This document shows, in pieces, positions 20,401 to 30,310 of a DNA stretch of 64,000 nt. Each line of letters opens with the position of its first letter. The stretch's first letter is position 1. The position numbers and the translations under genes are program-made. The notes under the pieces were generated by a model. It was given only the letters and a program-made list of their open reading frames with translations. It was not told the DNA's origin and searched no databases. The stretch covers positions 62,001-126,000 of the forward strand of contig JANQBS010000059.1 of the NCBI GenBank assembly GCA_033085395.1, read 5' to 3'. Source of the stretch: Xanthoparmelia taractica. Lineage: Eukaryota > Ascomycota > Lecanoromycetes > Lecanorales > Parmeliaceae.

Positions 20401-21777
20401 TATTCCCTCAAATAATCCCACAAACCGTTTCGATGTCACGACCACCCTTGCACCTACGCCTTGCAAAATTTGCTTCAACCTCACTCTCGGATCCTGCGGG
20501 TTCAGCGGTACGAATGCGCCCCCGGCTTTCAAAATCGCCAGCATGGCTACCACAGCCCACATGGTCTTCTCATAAGCAAAAGGTACATATGCCCCAGGTC
20601 CGACGCCCGCGGACTGCAACCGCTTGGCGGCGACGCTTGAGAGACGATTCAGTTCAAGGTAGGTCAGAGAACCGTCCCAGCTGCAGACGCCCTCCGCGTC
20701 AGTCATTTCGGCACATTTCGCGGAGACGAGGTCGTGCATGCATGTGTTGACTTGGGCCGCGAATGGGTTGGATGGGTTCCATGATAGCATCTGCAGCTTT
20801 TGCTTGTTGTCCGGAATGTCGAGTTCGGCCACGAGGGAGTGGGCATCGATGGTCAAGCATCTAAGAATCGTCCGGAAGCTCCTTGATATCGTTGTTGCGT
20901 ATCCCGGTTTGACTGTGGGAATACGATAATAGATGGAAGGGCAGCTGTAAGACGCATTTGCCACCAATATCAAATCAAACTGGGATATACGAGGAAAGTC
21001 AGCTTGAGAGGTTCGGAAAGCATGGGGTTTGAGATTCTAATATAGTTACGCAGGGAGCAACAAGTCCAACCACTGAGGGACGCAGGATCAGGCACTCTGG
21101 ATCTCATTTCCATTGAAGATTGTTTCGTTTCCAATAGTGCACATGATCAGGATAGAATGATACAAGAACAGAGAACTACGTACACAATCATTGTTACTCC
21201 AGTAGTGGGAGCCCAACTGCACAATGGAAAGCTTTTCCTTCTCTTCTTTCTCGTCTTGCTGTCCACAGCTCATGACATTCAAGCGGCCGGAGAAATCAGT
21301 AGCCGTATTGACTGGCCTGCCTCGAGATCGATCACCCGCCATACATGGCTCTTTCGATACTTTGCAAATATCTCGCAAGCGGGCGTTCTCTGAGACCCGA
21401 TACCGTACAATAGAACCACCATACCCATGAGAACCGATGTACCCATGTGAGCGGTCTTCTCCCAACGCCAAAGTGTCTGTAAAATTACGCTCATTGGGAG
21501 AATCAGGACTACAGAACGCTGCGAAAGAGACCACCTCGCTACCAACGTATTTGTGGAGTAGCACCGCCCACGCGGAGAGCAATACTTCGCCCCGTGTGTC
21601 CACTACGTGAGTGCGTTGCTCTTTCTCATCGCATCCATCATCTGAAAAGGTAGGGACACGGATGTACTGATGTGGCTTCTGGTCCTTTGGTGGCTTTGCT
21701 TGGGAAACAGGGAAATGGCAACGATGGTGGTGATAGAGCAGAGTGGGATCATCTTCACGGTGGTGAGAATTTGCCAT
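17464..21777 (-). CDS. NRPS-like enzyme: adenylation - carrier (T) - thioester reductase
   Basis: The large exon (~20989-17464) encodes the A, T and R domains. A domain: VLFTSGSTGTAKGM (A3), FAAYTFDVAIIDIF (A4, with the Asp that binds an alpha-amino group), YGPAEVGICLT (A5), YKTGDLLRY (A7), GRKDAQIKLRGQRIEPGEIE (A8) and the Lys-bearing LKVDRRRVEK (A10). Carrier: DVGIDSIQII with the phosphopantetheine Ser. Reductase: VLVTGATGYLGTAILHRL (NAD(P)H fold) and YTQSKLVGE (Y-x-x-x-K). A 5' exon (from Met 21777, or 21825) carries a short N-terminal domain (LLSAWAVLLHKYVGSEVVSF, GRPVNTATDFSG) of the kind seen in fungal A-T-R enzymes. It probably joins from a GTACGT donor near 21173 to a CCCAG acceptor near 20989. 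Release should be reductive, giving an amino aldehyde or alcohol. There is no condensation domain of full length. Confidence 0.88.
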
Positions 21778-21825
21778 CATCTTACACCCAAGATGCTTAC
21801 CGTGGTGTCTGCTCGTGTGTAGCAA

Positions 21826-22823
21826 TTGCTGTATACCGAACGTACAATATGGAGCGCGGAGATTGTAAGCTCAGGGCCGGTGCAACCCTCGCAGCAGTGT
21901 AAAAGCGGCCAGGTCGACGACACGGTACCAATGCGGATGCAGAATGGCAATGCATGCAGGCCTGACAGCAGAACCCTTCAGTATGTAAAAGAGCACCTAT
22001 TAGCTTGCACAGCATGGCACGACGTGGCATTTGTCCCGAGTTGGCCCAATGCATATCCCTGACTTATCCGGGCACGCCCGATAGGCGTCACTGTAAGTCT
22101 TACGCATTGCATGTTGGATGTTACCCTCTTTGGGGGACAAGAGGCAACATCTAGCCGGGATCCCTGGTCAGCAAGTTGTGGTAGATGTGCAGATGCTGGG
22201 ATGTGCAGGCTGGAGGAGTGCTTATCCTTGTAAGCCTGATATCCACCATCAGCCGCCAAGGTGGAAAGAAATGATAACCTGGGTAGAAGAACGAGCATTT
22301 CCGAGACGCGCCCTGACTTCCAAGGTACTTTAGCTAGAAGGTTGATATTAAAGTTTGCACTAATGGTCTGTCCTTTCCCGAATGGTCTTTAGCGTCTTCC
22401 TGCATCTTCACACTTCAAATCTCTAGCTGCATATTCTTCTTCACACCAACTACTCAGTAAGGAAACCAGACTTTCATAGTCTATCAAAATACCTATCATA
22501 CAGCCTAGCTGGGTGGGCTAGAAGTCTCATTCATGTTCAAAACAGTAATTTTTACATGCGAAATGGACTCTATAGGACTGTCGGTATCCTATTGTTGACT
22601 ACCACGCTGGTCCTATAGCCCGAGTAAGCTCGTTGCACTATCCATAACATCAAGCAATGGTAGTCGACCGCGTCCAATATGGGATCCTGGAATCGGCGCT
22701 GCAAGGGCACGCGTGCCAGAGTGAGATTCGATATTTAAGCGAGGTTTGGCCTTCTGTTAGAGTCAATATTCCCCATATCCAAGTGTGTATGTACTTGTAT
22801 ACCTCGTGTGCAAGCAAGTCATC
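21826..22823. promoter_or_regulatory. Divergent promoter region of NRPS-like gene and dioxygenase
   Basis: About 1 kb between the head-to-head NRPS-like (-) and 2OG-dioxygenase (+) genes. It holds a perfect 9-bp inverted repeat (CTATAGGAC at 22570-22578, GTCCTATAG at 22610-22618), a second interleaved inverted pair (GTTGACTACC 22594-22603, GGTAGTCGAC 22659-22668), and an AT-rich ATATTTAAG near 22731 that can serve as a TATA element for the dioxygenase. This is a good candidate site for a cluster-specific regulator. Confidence 0.45.
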
Positions 22824-23999
22824 ATGACCCTGCCCACTCTAGATCTCTCCCACTACATGCACGGGAACGCGTCGGAGCGTCAAAAATTTGCTTCGCGCCT
22901 GCTGGATAGTCTTTCTGAGCATGGCTTCGTGAAATTGGTCGGACATGGGGTTTCCGACGAGAGAATCGACGAGCTTTTCAAGTGGGTAAGTCGGTCGAGG
23001 CGATGCCAGGCATCTCCATTGTGCGAATTGGGCCACAAAGATGCAAATCTTGAAGATTGTAGTGGTGCTAATTAACCTGCAGAATAAATCCTTTTTCGCC
23101 ATGCCGGACGAGGACAAGCTGGCCATTGCACACCCTGGCGGTTCGGCGCCTCAGCGAGGATTCTCGAGCATCGGAGCTGAGAGTAGTGCTGGCCTTTACA
23201 GGAAAGGGATCCTCAAAACCCAGCTTACGGAAAAACTCCAGGACTCGAGGGTAAGTCACGGTTTATCAAACGTCGACTCACAGTGAAGAAGCCTAGCCCT
23301 GGCTAACAACGCTCGTCCATAAAGGAGCATTTCGACCAAGGAGCGCCGACAGACAACCAACACCCCACACGCTGGCCCCCAGAGGGAGTACTCCCCGGCT
23401 TCCGAGCATTCATGGAAGACTTGTTTGAAACCTTTGAAAAGGTAGCTGCGCAGATCCTCGACGCGCTCGAAATGGCCCTCGCGGTCCCCGCGGGCACCTT
23501 CAACCGCCTCATCACCCACGACGCCAACGCCAGCGAACTGCGCCTGAACCACTACCCCGCCATCGACATCGCCGAGCTGAAACGCGGGCAAATCAGCCGC
23601 ATCTGGCCGCACTTTGACCTTGGCGTCATCACCCTCCTCTTCCAAGACCGCACCACCAGCGGGCTTGAATTCCAGGACCGCAAGCACCCCGACAAGTTCA
23701 TCCGAGTCGAGTCGGATGATCCGCGCGAGATGATTGTGAATGTGAGCGAGACGTTGCAGCGCTGGACGAACGGCAAATTGCCGGCCGGCTTGCATAGGGT
23801 GGGGTTACCGCCGGAGCTGGATGATGGGAGAGAGGAAGGGGTGTTGGGGGAGAGATTCTCGGTGCCGTATTTTTGCAAGGCAGATCGCGCGGCGACGGTC
23901 GGGTGTTTGGAGCCGTTTGTGGAGCCTGGGGTTAAGGCTGCGTATGAAGATATGACGGCAATTGAGTATCATCAGCGGAGGCTTTTATCCGCCTATTGA
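22824..23999 (+). CDS. 2-oxoglutarate/Fe(II) dioxygenase, isopenicillin-N-synthase family
   Basis: Three exons, 22824-22985, 23083-23250 and 23325-23999, all phase 0 with GTAAGT donors, give 334 residues. The N-terminal DIOX_N region starts MTLPTLDLSHYMHG and includes EHGFVKLVGHGVSDERI and KSFFAMPDEDK. The iron-binding jelly-roll follows. It has HFD in IWPHFDLGVITLLFQD, then LEFQDRK, VNVSETLQRWTNGKLPAGLHRV supplying the distal His, and FSVPYFCKAD where a Ser precedes the usual 2OG-binding position. Its location between the NRPS-like gene and an MFS pump suggests oxidative tailoring of the cluster product. The substrate is not predictable. In related proteins the distal motif is HRVxxP and the RxS arginine is this RFS. 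Confidence 0.9.
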
Positions 24000-24290
24000 C
24001 GTGTCCGTGAGGAGGGGCTTTCGATGCTCAAGGTTGTAAAAGTTGCTTTTCTTTTTGCACTCTTTTGCCGGTAAAAATTTAGATATTCCTCTGCGTTAGA
24101 AGAAGACCCAGAAGTTATGAGCAGAAAAGGCGCCAGACGCACACCTCTGTAAAGTCGATATTACTGCTCCAACATCCTTATCTAGCGCTTCTTCCACGTA
24201 ATATGTAAGCTATTGGTCCTAACAGGACCCCCACAGACCGCCTATCTATCAATCAACGCTATTCCCCCCCCCTAAATACCCACCAATCAA

Positions 24291-25952
24291 TCACAACTTC
24301 CTCCCCCCCGTCCACACCACCACCAACCCCAAAACAAGCAAGCTCAACCCCCCCATCACCCCCGCCATCCCCTCCCACCCAATCCATATCCTCAAGAACC
24401 CCGCCGCCAACGGCCCCACCAACCCCCCCGCAGCAACCATCCCATTCACCAACCCCACCGCCCTCGCACACGCGCCACGCTCCCCCAACCCCCTATTCTT
24501 CTCCACAATCGCCCCCACCGCCGCCGTCGCATCCACCTGCAACGGCACCAGCGCCAGCGCCAACCCCACCCCGATCAGAAAAAACAACGACCCCATCAGC
24601 ACCATGGGCTCCCTCGTCCCCTCCCGCACAAACCCCAGCGCCACGAGCGCGGGCGCCCCGAGCGCGAGACCGGATGCCGCGACGATTTTTGCGCCGAAGC
24701 GGTCGGTGAGGATGCCGGTGAGGGGTGAGCAGAGCATGGGGAGCGCGAGGGCGAGGAAGAGGGTTGCGACGTTGATGGGGCCCAGGGAGAAGGTGGTGAG
24801 GAGGTAGGGGGGGAGGACGGCGTCGAAGCCGTTGGCCGTGCTGTTGAGGATGAAGGTGCCGAGGAGGGATGTGAGGAAGCGGGGGGAGGTGAGGAGGGTA
24901 TGGTAGACGGTGCCGGGAGGGGAGGGTAGTGGTGGTGGTGGGAGCAGCGGTTGAGATTCCAAGGCGCTTGGGGAGCATTGGTCTGTCCGTACTACGCCTT
25001 CTTGTTCAATGGCTTCTTCCTGTTCTTCCGGAGCAGTCCTTTTAGCATCATCATCTCCCGCAGGGACCTCCCCTTCCCCTTTGCTCCCCGTTTCCCTATT
25101 TTCAATAATCGCCAACCTGAGCACCACCTCCACACCCAGCAAAACCAACGCCGGCACAAACGTCTCAAAGTATCCCGCATACTCGTACAGCACCCCGCCC
25201 AGCACAGGGCCGAGTAATAACCCCATGCTCAACGCCATGCTCGAGAAGCCCGTCGCACGGCCGAGGCGCTCCTGGCCGACGGTCTCGCGCATCAGGGTGT
25301 AGCCGAACGTAGCCACGAGGGCGGTGGAGAGGCCTTCGAGGAGGCGGGCGGAGAGGAGGACGGGTAGGGTGGTGCCGAGGGCGAAGCAGAGGGTTGAGGC
25401 AAAGGCGAGGGCGAGACTAAGGGTGAAGGGGGTGCGGTTGGTGGGGATGCGGTCGGCGATGGGGCCAATGCATACTGTTGGGTTGGAGATGTTAATGATT
25501 GAATCTTCTCTTTTTCTTCGTTTTCCTTGGTTATTCCATCTTGAATTCGGGGTGCTGGGGTCAATGTTTCTACACGTATAGCACAGACACTCAATTACAC
25601 AGACGTAGACACGAAAAGAGATACACGAACTTTCCCCCTCCGCATTGCTATCAACGAATCTCAACAGGAGAAAAAAAAGAGAAGAAAAGAAAGAGGAGAC
25701 GCAGAACAAGAATCCAATCCCAAATCCACACTTACACGAACCAAGCATAAACGCCCCCCCAAACGCCGCCAGCAAGACCGAGTTCCACCACTGCACATCC
25801 ACCGCATTCTGCAGCCCTACCCGTTCCTCCAGCGCATACGGCAGCACCGGCACGACCAGGTTCTGCAACAGGACGTCTGAGAAGACGGCGACGCAGACGA
25901 CGAAGACGGTGAAGGCTTTTGAGGCACGGAGCGCGCGGAGGGGCATTTTCAT
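24291..25952 (-). CDS. MFS transporter, DHA1-type efflux pump
   Basis: Two exons, 25952-25736 and 25474-24291, give 466 residues. The 261-nt intron (GTAAGT...CAACAG, phase 1) happens to be open in frame, so an intron-retaining reading of ~553 residues is possible but inserts a Lys/Arg/Cys-rich stretch in the first loop. Spliced, the loop reads FMLGSLCIGPIADRIPTNR, a typical MFS motif A region (GxxADR). Twelve hydrophobic segments are visible. GRATGFSSMALSMGLLLGPVLGG is the motif C-like region of antiporters, with GVLYEYAGYFETF following. A long charged loop (~200-260) separates the halves. It sits tail-to-tail with the dioxygenase and probably exports the cluster product or confers self-protection, which is inference. 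Confidence 0.88.
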   Translation of the reverse strand: MKMPLRALRASKAFTVFVVCVAVFSDVLLQNLVVPVLPYALEERVGLQNAVDVQWWNSVLLAAFGGAFMLGSCKCGFGIGFLFCVSSFFSSLFFLLLRFVDSNAEGESSCISFRVYVCVIECLCYTCRNIDPSTPNSRWNNQGKRRKREDSIINISNPTVCIGPIADRIPTNRTPFTLSLALAFASTLCFALGTTLPVLLSARLLEGLSTALVATFGYTLMRETVGQERLGRATGFSSMALSMGLLLGPVLGGVLYEYAGYFETFVPALVLLGVEVVLRLAIIENRETGSKGEGEVPAGDDDAKRTAPEEQEEAIEQEGVVRTDQCSPSALESQPLLPPPPLPSPPGTVYHTLLTSPRFLTSLLGTFILNSTANGFDAVLPPYLLTTFSLGPINVATLFLALALPMLCSPLTGILTDRFGAKIVAASGLALGAPALVALGFVREGTREPMVLMGSLFFLIGVGLALALVPLQVDATAAVGAIVEKNRGLGERGACARAVGLVNGMVAAGGLVGPLAAGFLRIWIGWEGMAGVMGGLSLLVLGLVVVWTGGRKL

Positions 25953-26060
25953 GCCGGCTCCGGTTGAAGGGGTTTAGGGAGGGAAGGGAAAGGGCAAGAG
26001 GATTGTTGTTGTCACGAGATGGGTTTTGAGTGGGATTAGAAAGACAGAAAGAGAGAAGGG

Positions 26061-26084
26061 AATGAATGAATGAATGAATGAATG
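26061..26084. repeat. AATG tetranucleotide microsatellite
   Basis: Six uninterrupted AATG units in the 5' flank of the MFS gene. Confidence 0.85.
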
Positions 26085-26582
26085 GAATTGCAGCTACAAG
26101 TCTGTAATGACGCCTGGCTTTACTGATTGGCGTTGTGGATTGGGGAGGGAATCCACGCCAAAGGGGTCGTCGCCAAGTAGGATACCTAAGTAGGGATGTA
26201 ATGCGATCTGATGCACTCTTACCTGGAAACGAAGCGGGAAGATGGTGACCGATGCGGACATAGTGTTCTCGATCCGAGCGGGGAGAGGATAATCGCCTCT
26301 GCTCTTTCTTTGCCCCATACGTCATTTCAGCTTAGAGTAGGCGTATCAGTTACTTGGGTACCTAAGGTACCTATCATATCTAGGTTGGTTGGTCGGTCGG
26401 TCATGGCTTTATCATGTCATCGCTATAGAAACAGAGTAAGTAGTCTGGCTAAGAGTTGGAACGCCGGATGATTAAGGAAGGTAAGGATAGCTTGGTTATT
26501 ATCCTTTTTTAGGAGTTGCTCGGGTTTGGCTTGCTCGGGCGGTGCTGAATGCCGGGATCGCTAGCTTGGTCTGGGGGCCGGA

Positions 26583-26604
26583 AAGAGAGAGAGAGAGAGA
26601 GAGA
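26583..26604. repeat. GA dinucleotide microsatellite
   Basis: About eleven GA units in noncoding sequence. Confidence 0.8.
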
Positions 26605-26899
26605 CGGTGTGATATAATGGACAACGGGCTAGCCATCACATCTTATATGAAGTATCAAAATTGGTAAAGGTGTATGAGGATAGAGATTCGTACAGATAGA
26701 GAATACTAGGCAGCCTAAATTCTATTCTCCGGATACCAGGCCACTCTTGGCCGGGGGGCGTTATCCGACATTCCGGCGCAAGGACTCGAGGCGTATTTAC
26801 CTTAGGATTTTGATCCGTAGGCGTTCGATAATAAATAACACCTTGCAAGAGGCTTTTTTTAATTACATACAACATATAACTTCCAGCTCGCCTCCCTCC

Positions 26900-28469
26900 C
26901 TAACAACACGTTTCGCCCTCTGCCTTCCCCAAAGGACGATTCTCCCGCATTAGAGTCTCGGCCTTGCGCTCATATTCGCTAAAGATGGCAATCGCCTTTT
27001 AGAAGAACCGAAAGACGTCAGCCAATCATTCCAACCCCGAACTTCTGCGAAGTGCTAAGGAAAAATGTGTCGAGACTCACTTGTTTAGTCTTGGCCTCTC
27101 CTTTCCCGCCATAGCGCTTCGTAAAAGCCTCTCGATAGGCCATCTCATTGTTCAAAAAGCTCTGGGGCTTGGGATATCCATTTTCCACCTCCGCTTTCTC
27201 CGGGTTATTGGCAAACAACGAATCACGCGACGCTTCCATCTCCTCCTCTTGCGTCTCCGCGAGCGTGTGGAGCAATGCAGGAGCAATGGTCAGTGAAGCC
27301 ACGCCTGCTAATTTCTTCGCTTCCGCGACCGTAAGTAAGCCGGCTGCTTTCACCCTTGTCTTGTGCGAATGGTGCTCATAGTATTCTTGGGCCTCGCGGC
27401 AAAGAACGAGGTTCGCGCCGCCGTCGTCGTATCTGCAATAGAGCATAGTGAGTAAAATATGGTCCTTGCTGGCTCCAATATGGGAGTTGGTGGTAAAGCG
27501 AGAGGTAAAGCAAAGAGTAGATGCCCCTTACGTCTCATCAAAGAACGCCTTTAACTCGTGCACGAAAGGAGCAATGTAGACGCATTCAGCTTCGGCAGCC
27601 AAAATCGCCTGCTCCATGGTAAATAGCGTTGTCGCGAGGGTGCTGATACCGAGCACGCTCAACTTCCTGCACGCTTGCAGACCTTCCCACGTGGAGACCA
27701 CTTTCACGCACAGTCTGGAAATTTCGAATTCGGGTTGTAGCCGGCTGCAGAGATTGGATATTCCTGTAATAGATATGTTGGAATTTTCGTTACATGCGTG
27801 GTACCCTGAACAAATAACGGATAGGGGTAGGGTTCAAGGCGCACTTTGGGCGTTCTCAACAATATCAGATATCGAGGTGAGAGTTGGATTGGTCATTACA
27901 TGGATGGCCCCAGTGACATAGGGGGCGATGCTCAAGGAGAGCTTGCACATCTACCGAACAGACGTCAGACATTGCATCGCACGCTGAGTTTTGTGCCAAT
28001 CTTCTAAGTCATGAGCGTCATGGAATGCAAGCACCAACCGCAATCTCCACCGCCAGTTCTTCATAAGTAACACCATTGTATTCGGACAGAAGTTGTTGGG
28101 CAAGCAGAGCGGAGCTCTTGAGAATCTCCGCCCTGTGAGGCTCGATGAGCTCGAGGTATGCATCCGCCTAAAAGGAGAATTCCTGACGATCAGTCTACTT
28201 TCCTTATTGACAAGTCAAGTGGTCGGTGGTCGCAAATGTATGAATTTGATTCAACTTTACCTGGTTGGAAGTCGAATCGACGAATTTCCCCAACGTTTTG
28301 GCGACTATGTTTGGCACAGACCGGTGAGCACCGCATCTGTACTGTACAGGCTGAGCATGTATAAGGAAGACGTGACAAGCTTACGGTCTATATCCAAGCT
28401 ATCGCAATCAACCTGACTTTTGGAACGCAGGTACTCTAACAGATTTGTCTTTTCAGCGTAGGAGCCCAT
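26900..28469 (-). CDS. Transaldolase
   Basis: Seven exons, 28469-28385, 28304-28261, 28167-28039, 27950-27845, 27763-27532, 27432-27081 and 26995-26900, join in phase to 347 residues. The protein is the cytosolic pentose-phosphate transaldolase fold. It has TLGKFVDSTSNQADAYLELI (N-terminal DATTNP-like region), CVKVVSTWEGLQACR with the Schiff-base Lys, GISTLATTLFTMEQA, CVYIAPFVHELKAF and VKAAGLLTVAEAKKLAGV. The fourth intron acceptor follows immediately after a retained Met codon, so the segment reads IA|MCKLSLSIAPYVTGA. It differs enough from housekeeping transaldolases (for example KVVST in place of KIPAT) that it may be an accessory paralogue. This is inference. Intron richness is high for its length. 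Confidence 0.88.
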
Positions 28470-28535
28470 ATTGCCGAAGCACTTGATTCATCAAAAAGTT
28501 GAAGTGGACAATGATACAACCTTGTGGGCAGGTTC

Positions 28536-28970
28536 TGGCAGGACAAGCGGGGGCTCCTCTGTCGAAGAGATTAGTGCGGCACTGGAACGAGAAGACATCG
28601 ATCTGCACGTCAAAAAGGAATCTGCACATATATCGCCTAATTAGTCGTCTTGAGCGACACATTGATCTAATTTGTACTAGCTGTTTAGCTACATCCTGCA
28701 GTGGAGTTGGCGCAGATAACGCGTTGAGGCAGACAAGATTGGTGCGGCACAACTCATAAGATTGAGAGAACGTCTGCACGAACAACAAATATCTGTCCTC
28801 CTACATAATCGCCTACTCAGTCGTCTTGCGCGACACCTTGGACAAAGTCGTACTAGCTGATCAATTACCAACTGTTGTGGAGTTGGCGCAGATATCGTGT
28901 TGAAGCAGACAAGATTGGTGCGGCACAACTCATAAGATCGAAACAACATTTGCACGAACGTTAGTCTGTT
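28536..28970. repeat. Three degenerate copies of a ~175-bp unit
   Basis: Two copies are clearly alike: 28644-28790 and 28820-28960 share GGAGTTGGCGCAGATA, GGTGCGGCACAACTCATAAG and GTCGTCTTG(A/C)GCGACAC. A third, more decayed copy precedes them from about 28550. One frame of the plus strand reads protein-like (EADKIGAAQLIRLRERLHEQ...) but is broken by stops in every copy. This suggests a decayed repetitive coding sequence or tandem element. Confidence 0.7.
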
Positions 28971-29050
28971 GGGGTTGAGCAAATTCGGACGTTTGCTATG
29001 ATCGTCTTTACACTATTATTGTTCCCCCCTATCGGCTGGATAGTGGGTGA

Positions 29051-29760
29051 GCTTCCCCTAAGCAACGCTATCTGTTGCATCACCCCGGTGGGTCGTGCAT
29101 ATCCATGGCCATCCCATCACCCCAATGGATATGACGGATATCCATCGGGAGGATACTTCATGGTGGTGCCGTCACGCCCATCTCATGGGCATTATAAAGA
29201 TTTCTTTTTTTTTATTCTACTAATTAAATAATATAGATATTAAAATTCCAATTGAAAAATATTATTAATTAATTATTATTTTATTGATTTAATTTAAAAT
29301 TTTGAAAATCTATTAGAATATAAGAAAGTTATTATTAAAAAAGAATTTTTTCTTATAGGGGTGAGTTTCGGGGGTAAAAGGCCCCCGAAAGCCCTAAAAA
29401 AAATTTAAATTTTTTTAACGCGATTTTCTTATAGGGGTCTCGGGGACTATTATCCCCGAAACTTACCCCTATAAGAAAAAAATCCTTTCTTAATAATAAC
29501 TTTTTTATTTCTTAATAGATTTTAAGAGTTTTAAATTATATTTATAAAATAGATACTAAGTAATAATATTTTTTTATTAGAATTTTAATATCTATATTAA
29601 TTAGTTAGTGAAATTAAAAATAAGGGATTTTAAAATTGCCCATGAGATGGGTGTGACACGACCATCAGAATATACCTATTTCCATGGCCATCCGTCTGAT
29701 CCATGGGCATGCACGATCCATGGGGGTGACGCAACATATCCAACCAAATTCAGGGGCTAA
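29051..29760. mobile_element. ~710-bp palindromic fold-back element (long terminal inverted repeats)
   Basis: The two halves are imperfect reverse complements along almost their whole length, centred at about 29405 in AAAAAAATTTAAATTTTTTT. Matching landmarks are GCATCACCCC (29077) with GGGGGTGACGC (29723), CCCATCTCATGGGC (29177) with GCCCATGAGATGGG (29637), TAGATATTAAAATTC (29234) with GAATTTTAATATCTA (29580), and TTCTTATAGGGGTGAGTTTCGGGG with its partner at 29454-29475. The ends are GC-balanced and rich in CCATGG; the inner ~430 bp are extremely AT-rich. There is no coding capacity. No target-site duplication could be fixed with confidence. Confidence 0.8.
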
Positions 29761-30310
29761 CGATAGAATACGTGTGGGGTGAAAGAATACAATTTGCTAG
29801 CCGCATATGTATCGTATGCGAGGCTGTACAAATAGTTCAATACAACTATGTCGACTCACTTCGCTCGAAGACGCCCGCTGGGCGATATGCACTACGCTTC
29901 GAGCCATTCTTACTCTGCTATGACACCAAAATGTTGCTATAATCGCCGCCTATACTGGTTTGAGTATGAAAGTGCGATATGCAATAGCAAAGCCTGAACA
30001 CACCCAAAATGTCCACATACTGACAGACTACATCCACGTATCATGCATAAAAGCAGTGACGCGAGTCTGAACAAGACGTTATACGTCTGGCATGGAAGCT
30101 TAGCTACGTTCTTGACCCGGATTGCTCATGCGCTTTCGTTCTCGGGACGAGACCAACCTTCAGCTCCACTTTTGGCGACTTGCAAGTCCGATCAGGTGGT
30201 CTTGCGAAGATGACATCGGTTGCTGCTGAAGCCATCTGCGAATCTGCTCTCGAAGTCTCAGACCCTCCACTCCAGTCTCGGCTCATCGTACCGATGAACT
30301 TCATCCCCTC

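Larger units (their letters stand above)
25953..26899. other. Intergenic region with microsatellites
   Basis: About 0.95 kb without a gene. It carries an AATG run at 26061-26084, a GA run at about 26583-26604, and an GGTACCTAAGGTACC palindrome near 26357. It marks the right edge of the candidate cluster. Confidence 0.55.
28470..30310. other. Repeat-rich gene-free region
   Basis: 1.8 kb with no gene. It holds the degenerate ~175-bp repeat array and the palindromic fold-back element listed separately, then ~550 bp of plain noncoding sequence before RIB3. Confidence 0.6.

Noticed and set aside
28644..28970. CRISPR-like array
   Set aside because: The units are long, degenerate and lack spacers, and the genome is fungal.
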